Positions 46,310 to 55,458 of a stretch of 64,000 bases of DNA are shown here, piece after piece. The notes beneath the pieces were generated by a model. That model made no database searches. It saw nothing but the letters and a program-made list of their open reading frames with translations, and was not told the DNA's origin. Source of the DNA: Angomonas deanei (lineage: Eukaryota > Euglenozoa > Kinetoplastea > Trypanosomatida > Trypanosomatidae); the NCBI GenBank assembly GCA_903995115.1, contig LR877146.1:310001-374000 (forward strand), read 5' to 3'. The stretch's first letter is position 1. Every line of letters begins with the position of its first letter. The position numbers and the translations under genes are program-made.

Positions 46310-47380
46310 ATGGGTTGTGGCGCAGGAAAAGAACGGAGCATGTCGTCCCTAGCCGAGGAGATCTACTCCGCTAATCATGCGAACCAGCCAAAGTCTGAAG
46401 GACGGTCCCCCGCCGGTGATATTGTCGTCAGCACCAAGAAACAGAGTTTCTTCGCCAAGAAGATGACGGTGACTCCACCACAGCATCACCAAAAAGCCAC
46501 GATAGAGGCAACACCCAAAGAAAAAGGATTCACTAGTTTTATCCGGAAAGGCTCCATGAATAAAGAAGCCAAGAAAAAGAAGACCAAAACAGAAGAGGCT
46601 ACCCCTACTGCTGTCCCAGCCCCCGCTGCATCCTCTCCACCCACCATCAACCATATGAAGAAGGAAAGGAGAATAGCGGCGCCTAGTCCCCCGGCGGTGG
46701 TGACCCCCACCAGCCACGAGGCCCGCGGTCAGCCCTCCCCCGCCGCCAGCCTGGACCTCGCCGTGTACGAGAGTGAGGCGGTCTCCCCCATCCGCCAGCA
46801 CAAGACCCCAGCCAAGCCCTCCAAGGAGCTTCAAGGGATTGCCCATCTCGTCGGCGAGGGGGAGACCTCCCGCCGGGTGGAGGATTCCTTTGATGTGATG
46901 GAGTACGTCCATCAGACCGGGACCGCCACGGAGACCGATAGCGTCACCGGTAGCATTGGCAGTTTGATTCAACACTGTCAAGGGGGACCGTCCCTCCACC
47001 CACCGCCGCCCAAGGAGAGTGGCTCTAGTTATAGTTTTGACCTGACACAGTACAACACGATCGGCTCCGCGGACCCGCTCGCCGCCCGCCCTGGCTCCCC
47101 CAAGAATGGCTACAAGATGGACCCCTCCGTCGCGGAGCTTATCAAAAGCTTTAACCTCAACAACGACAACAACAGTGTAAAAAGTAAGGAGACGAGTGAT
47201 AGCGATTCCAAGAAACCACTCGTGAATGGAAATGTCGTGATAGGCGGTGGTGGTATCCTGCGCACGGTGAGCTCCTTCAAGAAGGATGGGACGGCGCCGG
47301 CGGTGACGCCAGTCTCCAGAGAGGGTAGCATGCGGCGACAGCGCGTCGTCAGCTTCTCGGGGCGGACGGCCGCCGTCTGA
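46310..47380 (+). CDS. N-myristoylation-type disordered protein with SFD, GILR and VVSF motifs
   Basis: 356 aa, MGCGAGKERS (Gly2, Cys3). Disordered, Pro/Ala/Lys-rich. Two SFD boxes: DSFDVMEYVHQ (~193) and YSFDLTQYNTIG (~242), with LDLAVYESEA (~148) as a third, looser one. Then NGNVVIGGGGILRTVSSF (~305-322), and near the C-terminus MRRQRVVSFSGRTAAV. Paralogue of 43290-44651: both have [KN]GN[TV][IV][VI]GGGGILR and VSFSGR. Likely tethered to a membrane by its acylated N-terminus with the docking motifs free; PP1 binding is inference. Confidence 0.88.
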   Translation: MGCGAGKERSMSSLAEEIYSANHANQPKSEGRSPAGDIVVSTKKQSFFAKKMTVTPPQHHQKATIEATPKEKGFTSFIRKGSMNKEAKKKKTKTEEATPTAVPAPAASSPPTINHMKKERRIAAPSPPAVVTPTSHEARGQPSPAASLDLAVYESEAVSPIRQHKTPAKPSKELQGIAHLVGEGETSRRVEDSFDVMEYVHQTGTATETDSVTGSIGSLIQHCQGGPSLHPPPPKESGSSYSFDLTQYNTIGSADPLAARPGSPKNGYKMDPSVAELIKSFNLNNDNNSVKSKETSDSDSKKPLVNGNVVIGGGGILRTVSSFKKDGTAPAVTPVSREGSMRRQRVVSFSGRTAAV

Positions 47381-48321
47381 TGCAGTTTCCTTTCCATAAT
47401 CAAAAAAAAAAAAAAAAAAGATAAACATGAACAAAACGTTTTAGAGTGGGTGAGTATAGGAGCCATTATTATTTTTATTGGTGTGCTGCCGTACTTTTTT
47501 GGTATTGTTGTGGTTGTGAATGCTTTTCCAGTTTCTTCTGGCTTGCTAGCATTGAACCTCTACAACAAACACTTTTTTTTTTCTGTTTTTCTGTGTTCGC
47601 TAACGCGCCATTATTATTATTTATGCTTTGATCTACATTACAGTGGGAGGAAAAAAAAAATGGATGTATTTTTGTATTTAATTGGAGTTTTAGCGATTTT
47701 TTGTTTTCCTAAAAGTAATTGCATTTCAATTAAAAACGAGAAAACAAATAATAATAATAATAAAATTGGAGTTCATGTAGCAAGAAATGTATTTATACTC
47801 CGTTATGTTTTTTTGTTGTTGTTGTTCTTCTTCTGTGTTTTTTGAATAGTACATCGTTATGCTTGTTTTTCATTCTGTTGTTCCCATTTTTCCAAATTTC
47901 AGTTTAAAATAACGAAACAATAATAATAAGAATTTAACAAGATCCTCCTTCTTTTTTTTTCCTTCAAAAAATATTTATATATGCTTTTTTTCATGTTTTT
48001 TGTTTTTTATTCAGTTCAGATTGCCAGTTTTATTACGAATAGTAATGTGTTTATTTGTATTATTTGCGAACGAGACGATTGTTGCACCTTTTTGATTTGC
48101 TCTCTTCAAAAAAATAATTTCATGTACACGTTCTCCACTTTTCACTTCTTAGGATTCTTTTTTTTTTTTTTCATAGTTGTATTGTATATTCTTTCCTGCC
48201 GATACAGTATATTGTCGTCAGCAATAAGAAATACCAAAATAGAACCGTATTCTATAGAACTATCTCGTTCACAACACAAAAATTTAGTTTTTTTTTTTTT
48301 CCTTTATCGCTTCGATCATTC
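47381..48321 (+). other. long AT-rich spacer
   Basis: About 940 bp. Open frames here are hydrophobic low-complexity products of T-runs and were rejected. A T-run then TCATAG gives an acceptor candidate at AG 48175-48176. Confidence 0.4.
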
Positions 48322-49080
48322 ATGGGAACTGGTTCATCGGTGGAGGACGGTGGACTGTACGGCCTGGGCGACTACCACCTAGGGCCGTTGGAGCCTGATA
48401 CGATAGGGCGACCGAACGGCGCTCAGCGGCAACCAATGAACACACCGGAAAAGGGAGAAAAGTTCGACCTGGTCAACTTTTATCTGAACAATGGCCCCCC
48501 GTCCTCTGGTAGCATCTCCACCCACTCCACCCCAGCGCGACAGGTCAGCGGGCTGAGCGCGGCCACCAGCGCCACCAACTACCTGCAAGCCAAACAGAGC
48601 GGGTACCGCGGGACGAGCTTTATTAGCTCCTACTCCACCGGCACCAACTACCTCGAGAAGAAGGGCGGGGAGTCTACTAGTCACGGCAGCGCCGATGCGG
48701 AGAAGCTCGTCGCCTTGGGTAGTTTTCTCACCGGCGGTGGCAGTAACGGCAGCGATTATCAGGCAGGACGGGTCAATAGAGAGCCAACCAAGCGTAGCGA
48801 CGCGCCCAACCCCGGAAAGAGTATCCTCTCCGGCACCCCTACCGCCGCTAGCAAGGAGGAGGAAAAGAAGAATGGAGTGCGGTTCCCTACCCACCGGAAC
48901 ACCGCCACCACGGTGAGGAAGGCACACTCGCCACCGCCGCCTAGCGTGCTCCAGGCGGAGAATAGTAGTAACGACAGTTCGTATTCAAAGAGGGAAAGTA
49001 GTAATAAGACGATTGCCCAGAAGGTCGAGGAGGGTGGCAAGCGACGTCGGCAGCGTGGGCGAAGAGTCTCTTTCAAGTAA
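48322..49080 (+). CDS. N-myristoylation-type disordered protein ending in RRVSFK
   Basis: 252 aa, MGTGSSVEDGG (Gly2, Ser6). Contains EKFDLVNFYLNNG (~50-62), an SFD-type box, then Ser/Thr/Gly-rich sequence with a repeated TNYLQAK/TNYLEKK phrase, GKSILSGTP (~167, SILK-like without the basic residue), KKNGVRFPTHR (~185), and a C-terminal GKRRRQRGRRVSFK, a textbook RVxF at the very end. Same architecture as 46310-47380 but more diverged. Confidence 0.85.
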   Translation: MGTGSSVEDGGLYGLGDYHLGPLEPDTIGRPNGAQRQPMNTPEKGEKFDLVNFYLNNGPPSSGSISTHSTPARQVSGLSAATSATNYLQAKQSGYRGTSFISSYSTGTNYLEKKGGESTSHGSADAEKLVALGSFLTGGGSNGSDYQAGRVNREPTKRSDAPNPGKSILSGTPTAASKEEEKKNGVRFPTHRNTATTVRKAHSPPPPSVLQAENSSNDSSYSKRESSNKTIAQKVEEGGKRRRQRGRRVSFK

Positions 49081-49603
49081 AAATAAAAAAAAAAAACAGT
49101 AGACAAAACAATGCATTTGCTTGTAAGCACCATAACAAAAAAGTGATTTTTTTTTTTTTTTTAGACAGTGTCTTTGTGCTTCGCATTTTTTAACGCGTTT
49201 TAATTCCTTTTTTTTTTTCTTGTTCCCGTTTTTATTATTATTGTTATATATTTCTTTTTTTTTTTTTTATGTGTTTTTTTTTTATAATAATAATATTGTG
49301 CACTTATCATAGTTGAAAAAGACAAACATATTTTTAAATGGAGTAATATGCTATTTTTAAGAACATTCAATGTATTAGTTCTGTTTTTTCAAGAGGGCGA
49401 TAGGCGTCAAGTACTACAGGAACGCATTGCACAGTCAATAATACTCTCTTCTCTCTCTTTTTTTTTTTAAGGATTAGTTTTTTAAAATAATTTTCTCCTA
49501 AGTTAGGAAATTTGTTAAAAAAAGAAAACTACCTTTATTGCTTTTTTTCACATCGTAAAATTTTCTTTCTTGCTTGTACAATCCTAAAAAAAAAAAAATT
49601 CTC
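49081..49603 (+). other. T-rich spacer with predicted acceptor
   Basis: No gene. CTCTTCTCTCTCTTTTTTTTTTTAAG gives AG 49470-49471. Confidence 0.45.
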
Positions 49604-49966
49604 ATGTCCTACTCCGATATTTACGATCAGCTCATCAACGAGTACGACAAGACTGGCAGTGCCACCAACAACAACAGCCGGAGCAACAACTCCTTCACGG
49701 AGGCACCGGCGGAGGACACCAACAGCGGTACCTACGACTACAGCTACGTCCTCGACCCCATGGAGCTGGAGACGGTAGAGGTGAAGACGACGGGGTATGA
49801 GACCAAAAAAAATGAAAGTAATGGTAATACCCCCAATGCCGTCAATCGTCGACAGGAAGAAGAAGAGGAGAAGCCACGGCACCGGAAGGATGACGATCTC
49901 CCTACCGTTACGTTTAGTTCCAGCACGGACCTCTCGCGGGATATGATGAACGAACTGCCTTATTGA
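49604..49966 (+). CDS. small acidic disordered protein with TVTF motif
   Basis: 120 aa from MSYSDIYDQLINEYDKTGS. Tyr/Asp/Asn/Ser-rich N-terminus, then TYDYSYVLDPMELETVEV, an acidic run (EEEEEK), and near the end DDDLPTVTFSSSTDLSRDM; V-T-F has no basic residue directly before it but has HRK six to eight residues upstream. The N-terminal phrase IY..LINEY resembles that of the last gene in the window (IYLNDIINEY). No domain. Confidence 0.65.
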   Translation: MSYSDIYDQLINEYDKTGSATNNNSRSNNSFTEAPAEDTNSGTYDYSYVLDPMELETVEVKTTGYETKKNESNGNTPNAVNRRQEEEEEKPRHRKDDDLPTVTFSSSTDLSRDMMNELPY

Positions 49967-50546
49967 AAAGTGTGTGTGTTTTTTGTTTTTTGTGTTTTGT
50001 TTTTATGGTAGAGTATTTCAGATCCCCCTCACCCTCCTTTATATTTGCACTGTATTTTGAAGTGCGTTTGGTTTCATTTTTTATATACACATTGTTTTTA
50101 GTTTATTTATTTTTTTTTTTTGATATTTTAATGAAAACGAGGATTTTGGATAAATCAGAAAACGTTTGAAAGTGGTGGAAAGGTAAAGATACTAAATGTA
50201 GATATATTTACGTATTTTGATTTTCTTTGCTGCCGATACTTTTTTTTTTTTTTATCAAGTTCAGTTTTTTTTTTCTTATGTGGTTTGAACCGATAGCATT
50301 CAATTTTTTTTTGTGTGTGGTTGTTTTTGACGTGTGCCAAAAGAAAAAAAGTGTATTATTTTATATTCCTCGATATGATTTCTAAAGTAAAACTTAAATT
50401 TAAAAATATGAAATAGTTATACGACACTTTTTGTCGATTTTCCCCAATGATGTAACAAACCGTTTTTCCCCTTCCTTCCGCTTGAAATGAAAAAAAAAAA
50501 AAAAGTTAATCCATCATAATAGTAAATCTCATTTTTTACATCCCTC
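49967..50546 (+). other. T-rich spacer
   Basis: No gene. A pyrimidine tract (about 50463-50484) is followed by an A-run and AG 50504-50505, a weak acceptor candidate for the peptidase gene. Confidence 0.35.
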
Positions 50547-53500
50547 ATGACTTCCGTACTGCTCAAAGAGGCACTGGTGACACCGACAACGGCCGTTGTC
50601 CAGCACGTGGCGTATGTCCTCAAGAACGGCGCCAAGCTCATCATTATTCAAGATCCCAACTCCACCACCCCCACGGCGGTCATGAACATTCACGCCGGCC
50701 AGCTGAACGACGGAGCCCAGCGCATCCCCGGCCTCGCCCACTTCTGTGAGCACATGCTCTTCATGGGGACCGCTTCCTACCCCGTGGAGGATGCCTTCAA
50801 CAAGTACATTGCCAACCACAATGGGTCGAGCAACGCCTACACCGCCAACGATGAGACCGTCTACTACTTTCACATGCACCACAAGGAGTTTCTGTCGGTG
50901 GGGATCAAGATGTTTTTGGACTTTTTCATTGCCCCTCTGTTTATGCCGGACAGCGTGGAGCGGGAAATCAACGCCGTCCACAGTGAGGATGAGAAGAATC
51001 ACTTGATTGACTACTGGCGCACTGCGGAGGTGCTCCACGCCTTCTTTCACCCCCAGCACCCCAAGCACCTGTACACGTGCGGTAATAAGGATACCCTGGT
51101 GGACCAGGTGAAGGCCTCCCTGCAGGGGGGTCAGACCCACATGGAGGTGCTGCTGCAGGCCTTGCGCCGCTATCATCAGCAGCGCTACACCGCCGAGGCC
51201 GCCACCCTCGTCGTCTACAGTCGCTTCTCCCCGGAGGAGGTGCTGGCGGCGGTGGAGCCTATCGTCATGACGATGCCCGCCAGGTCGGATCCCAACCAGG
51301 ACCACGTCTTTTCCTTTCTTCCCCCAGAGGAGCCCCTGCTCACCTCTCTAGGAGGTTGGGTTAATGTAAAGAGTCTGCGGGACGACCGCCGACTGCGGTT
51401 GCTGTTTCCTGTTCCGCTGAGGAAAGTGCTGCAAGGGCGGAATCAACAGGCCAAGCGGCTCTTCCTGAAGCCCTGCGGGTACATCAGCCACATCCTCGGT
51501 CACGAGTGCGACAGCTCGGTGCTGGGGGTCTGCAAGGCGCTGCACTACGTGACCGAGATGATGGTGGGCCCCGCCGCGGTCGACGACGACTACGAGCTGT
51601 TGACCGTCTCCTTCACCCTCACCCAGCACGGGATGGCGAACTTATTGCACATTATCGAACTGACCTATCTGAATATTTATCAAGCGGTCTGCGATGGAAC
51701 GGTGAACGAAGAGGTGTACACCGACATGAGGGAGGAAAGCAAACTCTCCTTTGAGAGTAGCGATATTAGCCAGCCGACGGAGCACTGTATCGGTCTGTCG
51801 ACCAATGCCAAGTGCATCCAGCTCTCCCAGTACACGCAGGACGGCACCCTTCACCAGGAGTCCCTCTCGCAGGATATCCGACAGCTCTGGGCGGCGGACG
51901 ATCTCGTCTTGCCCAACGCGCAGTACTGCGAAGCGGACGAGGAGAAGGCGGCCGCACTCCGCTACGTGTCGCACCTTCACCCGCGGAACTGCATGGTGTC
52001 GCTGATCTGGGGGTCCCTGCCATCAGAGGGAGACGAGTCGGTGGAGCCCGAGACAGAGTCACTCTTCCAGGGACTACCCTCCTTCTGTCAGCAGAAGGCC
52101 ACCCAAAAGACCAAGTACCATCAGACCCCGTACTCCACCTGCTGTGCGATCCCGGAGGAAGTCCTGTCGCAGTGGGAGCGGACCCGCCAGCACGGGGAGA
52201 CCACCAGCCCCTCTGCGGGGTTGGCCCTACCCCCGCTGAACCCTTACATTGCCACAGACTTTACCCTGTTCCACCCACTGCCCCCAGCGGAGGAGACCGA
52301 CACTGTTCGTGACCCACCCGTGTCGGTGTTACCGGTCGACGAAACAGAGCGACGGACCACACAGCAGACGGGCATTATCCGCAGTGACCCCCGCCACCAC
52401 ACCTTCAAGACGGCCCTCGTCGTCAGCTTCATCTCCCCGGTCGCCTACCAGACCCCCCTGTCGCGCCTCTTCCTGTTGGTCTTCCGTCGCATGGTCGCCT
52501 TCAAGCTAACGGAGCTACGCTACTTTGGGGAGCTCGCCTCTCTGCAGAACGAGCTGGGCAAACCATCCGGCGGGCTCAACATTACCCTCAGCGGACCGTA
52601 CCACAAGCTGATCCAGTTCCTGACGGAGATGATGGAAGTGGTCTTCCGTGATTCGACGGGCGAGGAGGAAAAGGAGAAGTTTGCCATATACTTGGAGGAG
52701 GTGAGTCGTGGCATAAAGAATATCCGAACCGAACAGCCGTACCAGACGGCGCTGCGCTATGCCCAACATGTGATCTCCGTGAAGTCCATCACCGCCGAGG
52801 ATATACTTTCCCTATTGAAGTGCGAGGAGCACGACCTCACGTATGACAAGTACACCCTTTTCGTCAAGGAGTTTCTGCAGAGTGGGGTCCTCACGGAAAG
52901 TTACGCCGCTGGTAACATGGAAAGTGAGGCACACTTTTATCAACTCGTGTCGAGTGCCGTGCAGCGTACATTGGAAACCAACAAGGCCAGTCACCCCGTC
53001 AACCGGGAGAGCATTCCGCGATTCCGGGATTACTATTCTCTGGAGAAGCGCAAAGGGGCTATTAATGTCCTGCGGTGCAGTAACCGACTGGAGGGGAACC
53101 CCGTCGCGGAGGATCCCAACAAGGCGGTGGTGCTCTCCGTCTGTATGAGTGACGCCAAGAACGTCCGTCGGTATGGGATTGCCAAGATTGTGTCCAAGCT
53201 AACCTCCTCCCTCTTCTTCTCTGCCCTCCGCTCCAAGGAGACGCTGGGGTACATTGTGGCCTCCCGTCTAGCGGAGCGTGGTGGGCACTACTACATGGAC
53301 TTTATTGTCCAGAGTGCTATCCCGGAGATCGAGGAGTACTATCTGCTGTCCCGTGTGATTGCCTTTTTGGATGCTTTTCGGGACGAGGCCCTCCCACTGG
53401 AGGAGCGGTTCCCACCGGAGACGATACGAGCCGCCAAGGAGGGACTGTACGGCCCGCTAGCGAAGCGACCCGACTCTGTCGATAACGATCTGAACTTATT

Positions 53501-53927
53501 GCGGTCTGATTACTTTCATCCACTACAGTTTGGCCGACGGGCGGCGGAGCGGGAAGTGTTGGGGGAGACGGAAGGGAGCATTACCCCGGAGGAAGTGTAC
53601 ACGGTGCTACGACAGCTGTGCAGTGAAACATTCTGGGAGCACTTTCCGACGACCGCCATCTTCGTGAACCCCGGTACGAAGCCCAACGAGGAGCAGGAGG
53701 GCGCTGGGGTAAGAGAGTATGTCCTACCACCACTTCGGAAAGACCTCAACAAGGATGGCGCCAAGGAGGACGGAGAGGAAGAGGAAGAAGAAGAACAAGC
53801 AACGGAAGAAAGAGAGTTGATTCTCCCTACTTACGAAAACACTTCTCGATCGGTTAAACTGTGTTACTGGAAGGAGGTGAGCGCCTTTCAGGAGGGATTG
53901 GAGGTTATTCGGAGCAATTCGTTTTAA
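50547..53927 (+). CDS. M16 zinc metallopeptidase, insulysin/nardilysin type
   Basis: 1126 aa, the length of insulin-degrading enzyme-like M16A peptidases (about 1000) plus inserts. The inverted zinc motif HFCEH is at residues 65-69 (H65, E68, H69) within LAHFCEHMLFMGTASYP, and the third ligand is E147 in EINAVHSEDEKN. All catalytic residues are present, so it should be active. The family folds as two halves enclosing a chamber and cuts short peptides. The C-terminal half shows FMDFIVQS, LGYIVASRL and the substrate-side NLLRSDYFHPLQFGRRA segment. An acidic insert (GEEEEEEEQATEE, ~1075) is unusual for insulysins and recalls nardilysin, whose acidic stretch lies elsewhere. No targeting peptide seen, so probably cytosolic. 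It stands alone among disordered-protein genes. Confidence 0.95.
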   Translation: MTSVLLKEALVTPTTAVVQHVAYVLKNGAKLIIIQDPNSTTPTAVMNIHAGQLNDGAQRIPGLAHFCEHMLFMGTASYPVEDAFNKYIANHNGSSNAYTANDETVYYFHMHHKEFLSVGIKMFLDFFIAPLFMPDSVEREINAVHSEDEKNHLIDYWRTAEVLHAFFHPQHPKHLYTCGNKDTLVDQVKASLQGGQTHMEVLLQALRRYHQQRYTAEAATLVVYSRFSPEEVLAAVEPIVMTMPARSDPNQDHVFSFLPPEEPLLTSLGGWVNVKSLRDDRRLRLLFPVPLRKVLQGRNQQAKRLFLKPCGYISHILGHECDSSVLGVCKALHYVTEMMVGPAAVDDDYELLTVSFTLTQHGMANLLHIIELTYLNIYQAVCDGTVNEEVYTDMREESKLSFESSDISQPTEHCIGLSTNAKCIQLSQYTQDGTLHQESLSQDIRQLWAADDLVLPNAQYCEADEEKAAALRYVSHLHPRNCMVSLIWGSLPSEGDESVEPETESLFQGLPSFCQQKATQKTKYHQTPYSTCCAIPEEVLSQWERTRQHGETTSPSAGLALPPLNPYIATDFTLFHPLPPAEETDTVRDPPVSVLPVDETERRTTQQTGIIRSDPRHHTFKTALVVSFISPVAYQTPLSRLFLLVFRRMVAFKLTELRYFGELASLQNELGKPSGGLNITLSGPYHKLIQFLTEMMEVVFRDSTGEEEKEKFAIYLEEVSRGIKNIRTEQPYQTALRYAQHVISVKSITAEDILSLLKCEEHDLTYDKYTLFVKEFLQSGVLTESYAAGNMESEAHFYQLVSSAVQRTLETNKASHPVNRESIPRFRDYYSLEKRKGAINVLRCSNRLEGNPVAEDPNKAVVLSVCMSDAKNVRRYGIAKIVSKLTSSLFFSALRSKETLGYIVASRLAERGGHYYMDFIVQSAIPEIEEYYLLSRVIAFLDAFRDEALPLEERFPPETIRAAKEGLYGPLAKRPDSVDNDLNLLRSDYFHPLQFGRRAAEREVLGETEGSITPEEVYTVLRQLCSETFWEHFPTTAIFVNPGTKPNEEQEGAGVREYVLPPLRKDLNKDGAKEDGEEEEEEEQATEERELILPTYENTSRSVKLCYWKEVSAFQEGLEVIRSNSF

Positions 53928-54194
53928 AAAAAAATTGTATTTGCATAATAATTAACTGTTTCCACAGAATTTACAGTTTCTTCCATTTATTTGCTTTTCT
54001 AATTTTTCGGAGTGACGGAGTTCCACCCACCGTAGCTTTATCGTCCTCTCTCTCGCTTTCTCTTTTTCCCGTAGGAATCTATTTTAGTTTTGCTTTTTTT
54101 TTTTTTGTTTTTCTTCCTATATTTCTCCTATTTATTTTGCTTTTTTTTTTTTAATTATTTATTTATTTTGTCAGAAAAAAAAATACATAGAACA

Positions 54195-54849
54195 ATGAGC
54201 GGAACCGATTACATGCTTGATCTTCTCCTTCCCAAGCCGATCCGACGCTCAACGACCCCCAGCGGAAGGAAGACGTCGTCTCTGACAGCGAGGACAGCTG
54301 CGACCTCTCCGGCGGTCCCTCCCTCCTCACCCAGACGGAGCGACACTACCAGACCGGTAGCAGCACACGAAGCACGGGGAGTCAGGCCAACTACAACTAC
54401 GATAGTTATATCTCTAGGAGTAGTACCGTCCCCAGCTCCTTCGTGGTGAACTCGTTTTTTAAGGATGTGTTCGGGGCCCCACAGACGACTAGTGGAACCG
54501 AAACGAAAACAAATAATAATATAATAGTAATAATAATAATGTTGCGCCGGTTAGTTGGGAGTCGTTCTGCGCCCAGTATGCGATCAACTCCTTCCACAAT
54601 AATAATAATAATAATAAAGATAGCAACGACAGTAGCAGAAATAGCGGTAGTGGCAGCATGTTGAATCACATCACCAGCAGTCACATACGTCGTCCCCCAG
54701 AAGGTATTCTCACCAACACGACCACCACTCAACGGACCTCCACCGGTGATAGTAATACCAGTAACGAGAGTCCCCCGCATTTAGCAAAAGAGGAGCAGGA
54801 GCGACGACTACACGTCAGTTTTGCGGCGAATATGGTGCAGTACATCTAA
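54195..54849 (+). CDS. Asn/Ser-rich protein ending near HVSF, reading frame interrupted twice
   Basis: One gene by composition and motifs, but it reads in three frames: MSGTDYMLDLLLP in the first, then acidic Ser-rich sequence (DVVSDSEDSCDLSGG, QANYNYDSYISRSS) in the second from about 54225, then SWESFCAQYAINSFH and Asn/Ser-rich sequence in the third from about 54515. The changes fall near CTTCTCCTTCCC and within the AAT/ATA-rich run. The end reads RRPPEGILTNTTT (SILK-like) and ~36 residues later RRLHVSFAANMVQYI, so the family motifs survive in the last frame. Either a recent pseudogene or base-calling errors; a product of about 217 aa is implied by the combined span. Confidence 0.6.
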
Positions 54850-55458
54850 ACGTCGCATAAAGTCCTAATTCTATTTTATGTTCTTTTTTTTATTTTTTTT
54901 GGGAGTAGCCGTCATAACAATTACATTGAATAGAAGTTCATTTGCGTTCTTAGTTTCCCCCCCCCCCATTTGTATGATCCCGTAATTGAAGTATGATTTT
55001 ATTTATGTTTATTTTTAAATGCGCGTTGAAAGTTTGAAAAAGAAAGAAACAATGAAGTATAACATTTTTTTAATTTTTTATTTCATTGGGGCTTATTATC
55101 GCTAAGCTGGTAGAATGTCACACAGTAAAGAGTTTTTATTTTTAATCCACCCCTCTCTTCTTTTATTATTTAATTTTACTAATTTTTATTCCGAAACCTA
55201 TACTAAAAGATCTTTTCCACCCCAGTTTTTATTTTTAATATCTGTTTATGAGTGCTTTATTTTCTAAAATATAATAAAATAAAAACATTTGTAAATCTTA
55301 GCGAAAGAAAGTTTTTCAGATCCCCGATACTGTTCGACAACACTACAATAAACTCTTCTTCCTTTCCTCTCTTTCTAAATAGCATTTTTTTTCTTTTTTT
55401 TTTTTCTTTATCTCTTTTTTTTATTTTATATTTCCATTCTTTCATTGCCACATTTCGT
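54850..55458 (+). other. AT-rich spacer
   Basis: No gene. Long T-runs reach almost to the next ATG without a clear AG after them; the nearest AG candidate (AAATAG) is at 55381-55382. Confidence 0.35.

Noticed and set aside
46349-47434. 361-codon open frame on the minus strand
   Set aside because: Shadow of the + strand gene at 46310-47380, whose motifs and neighbours are coherent; the minus frame is Gly/Arg-rich without a domain.
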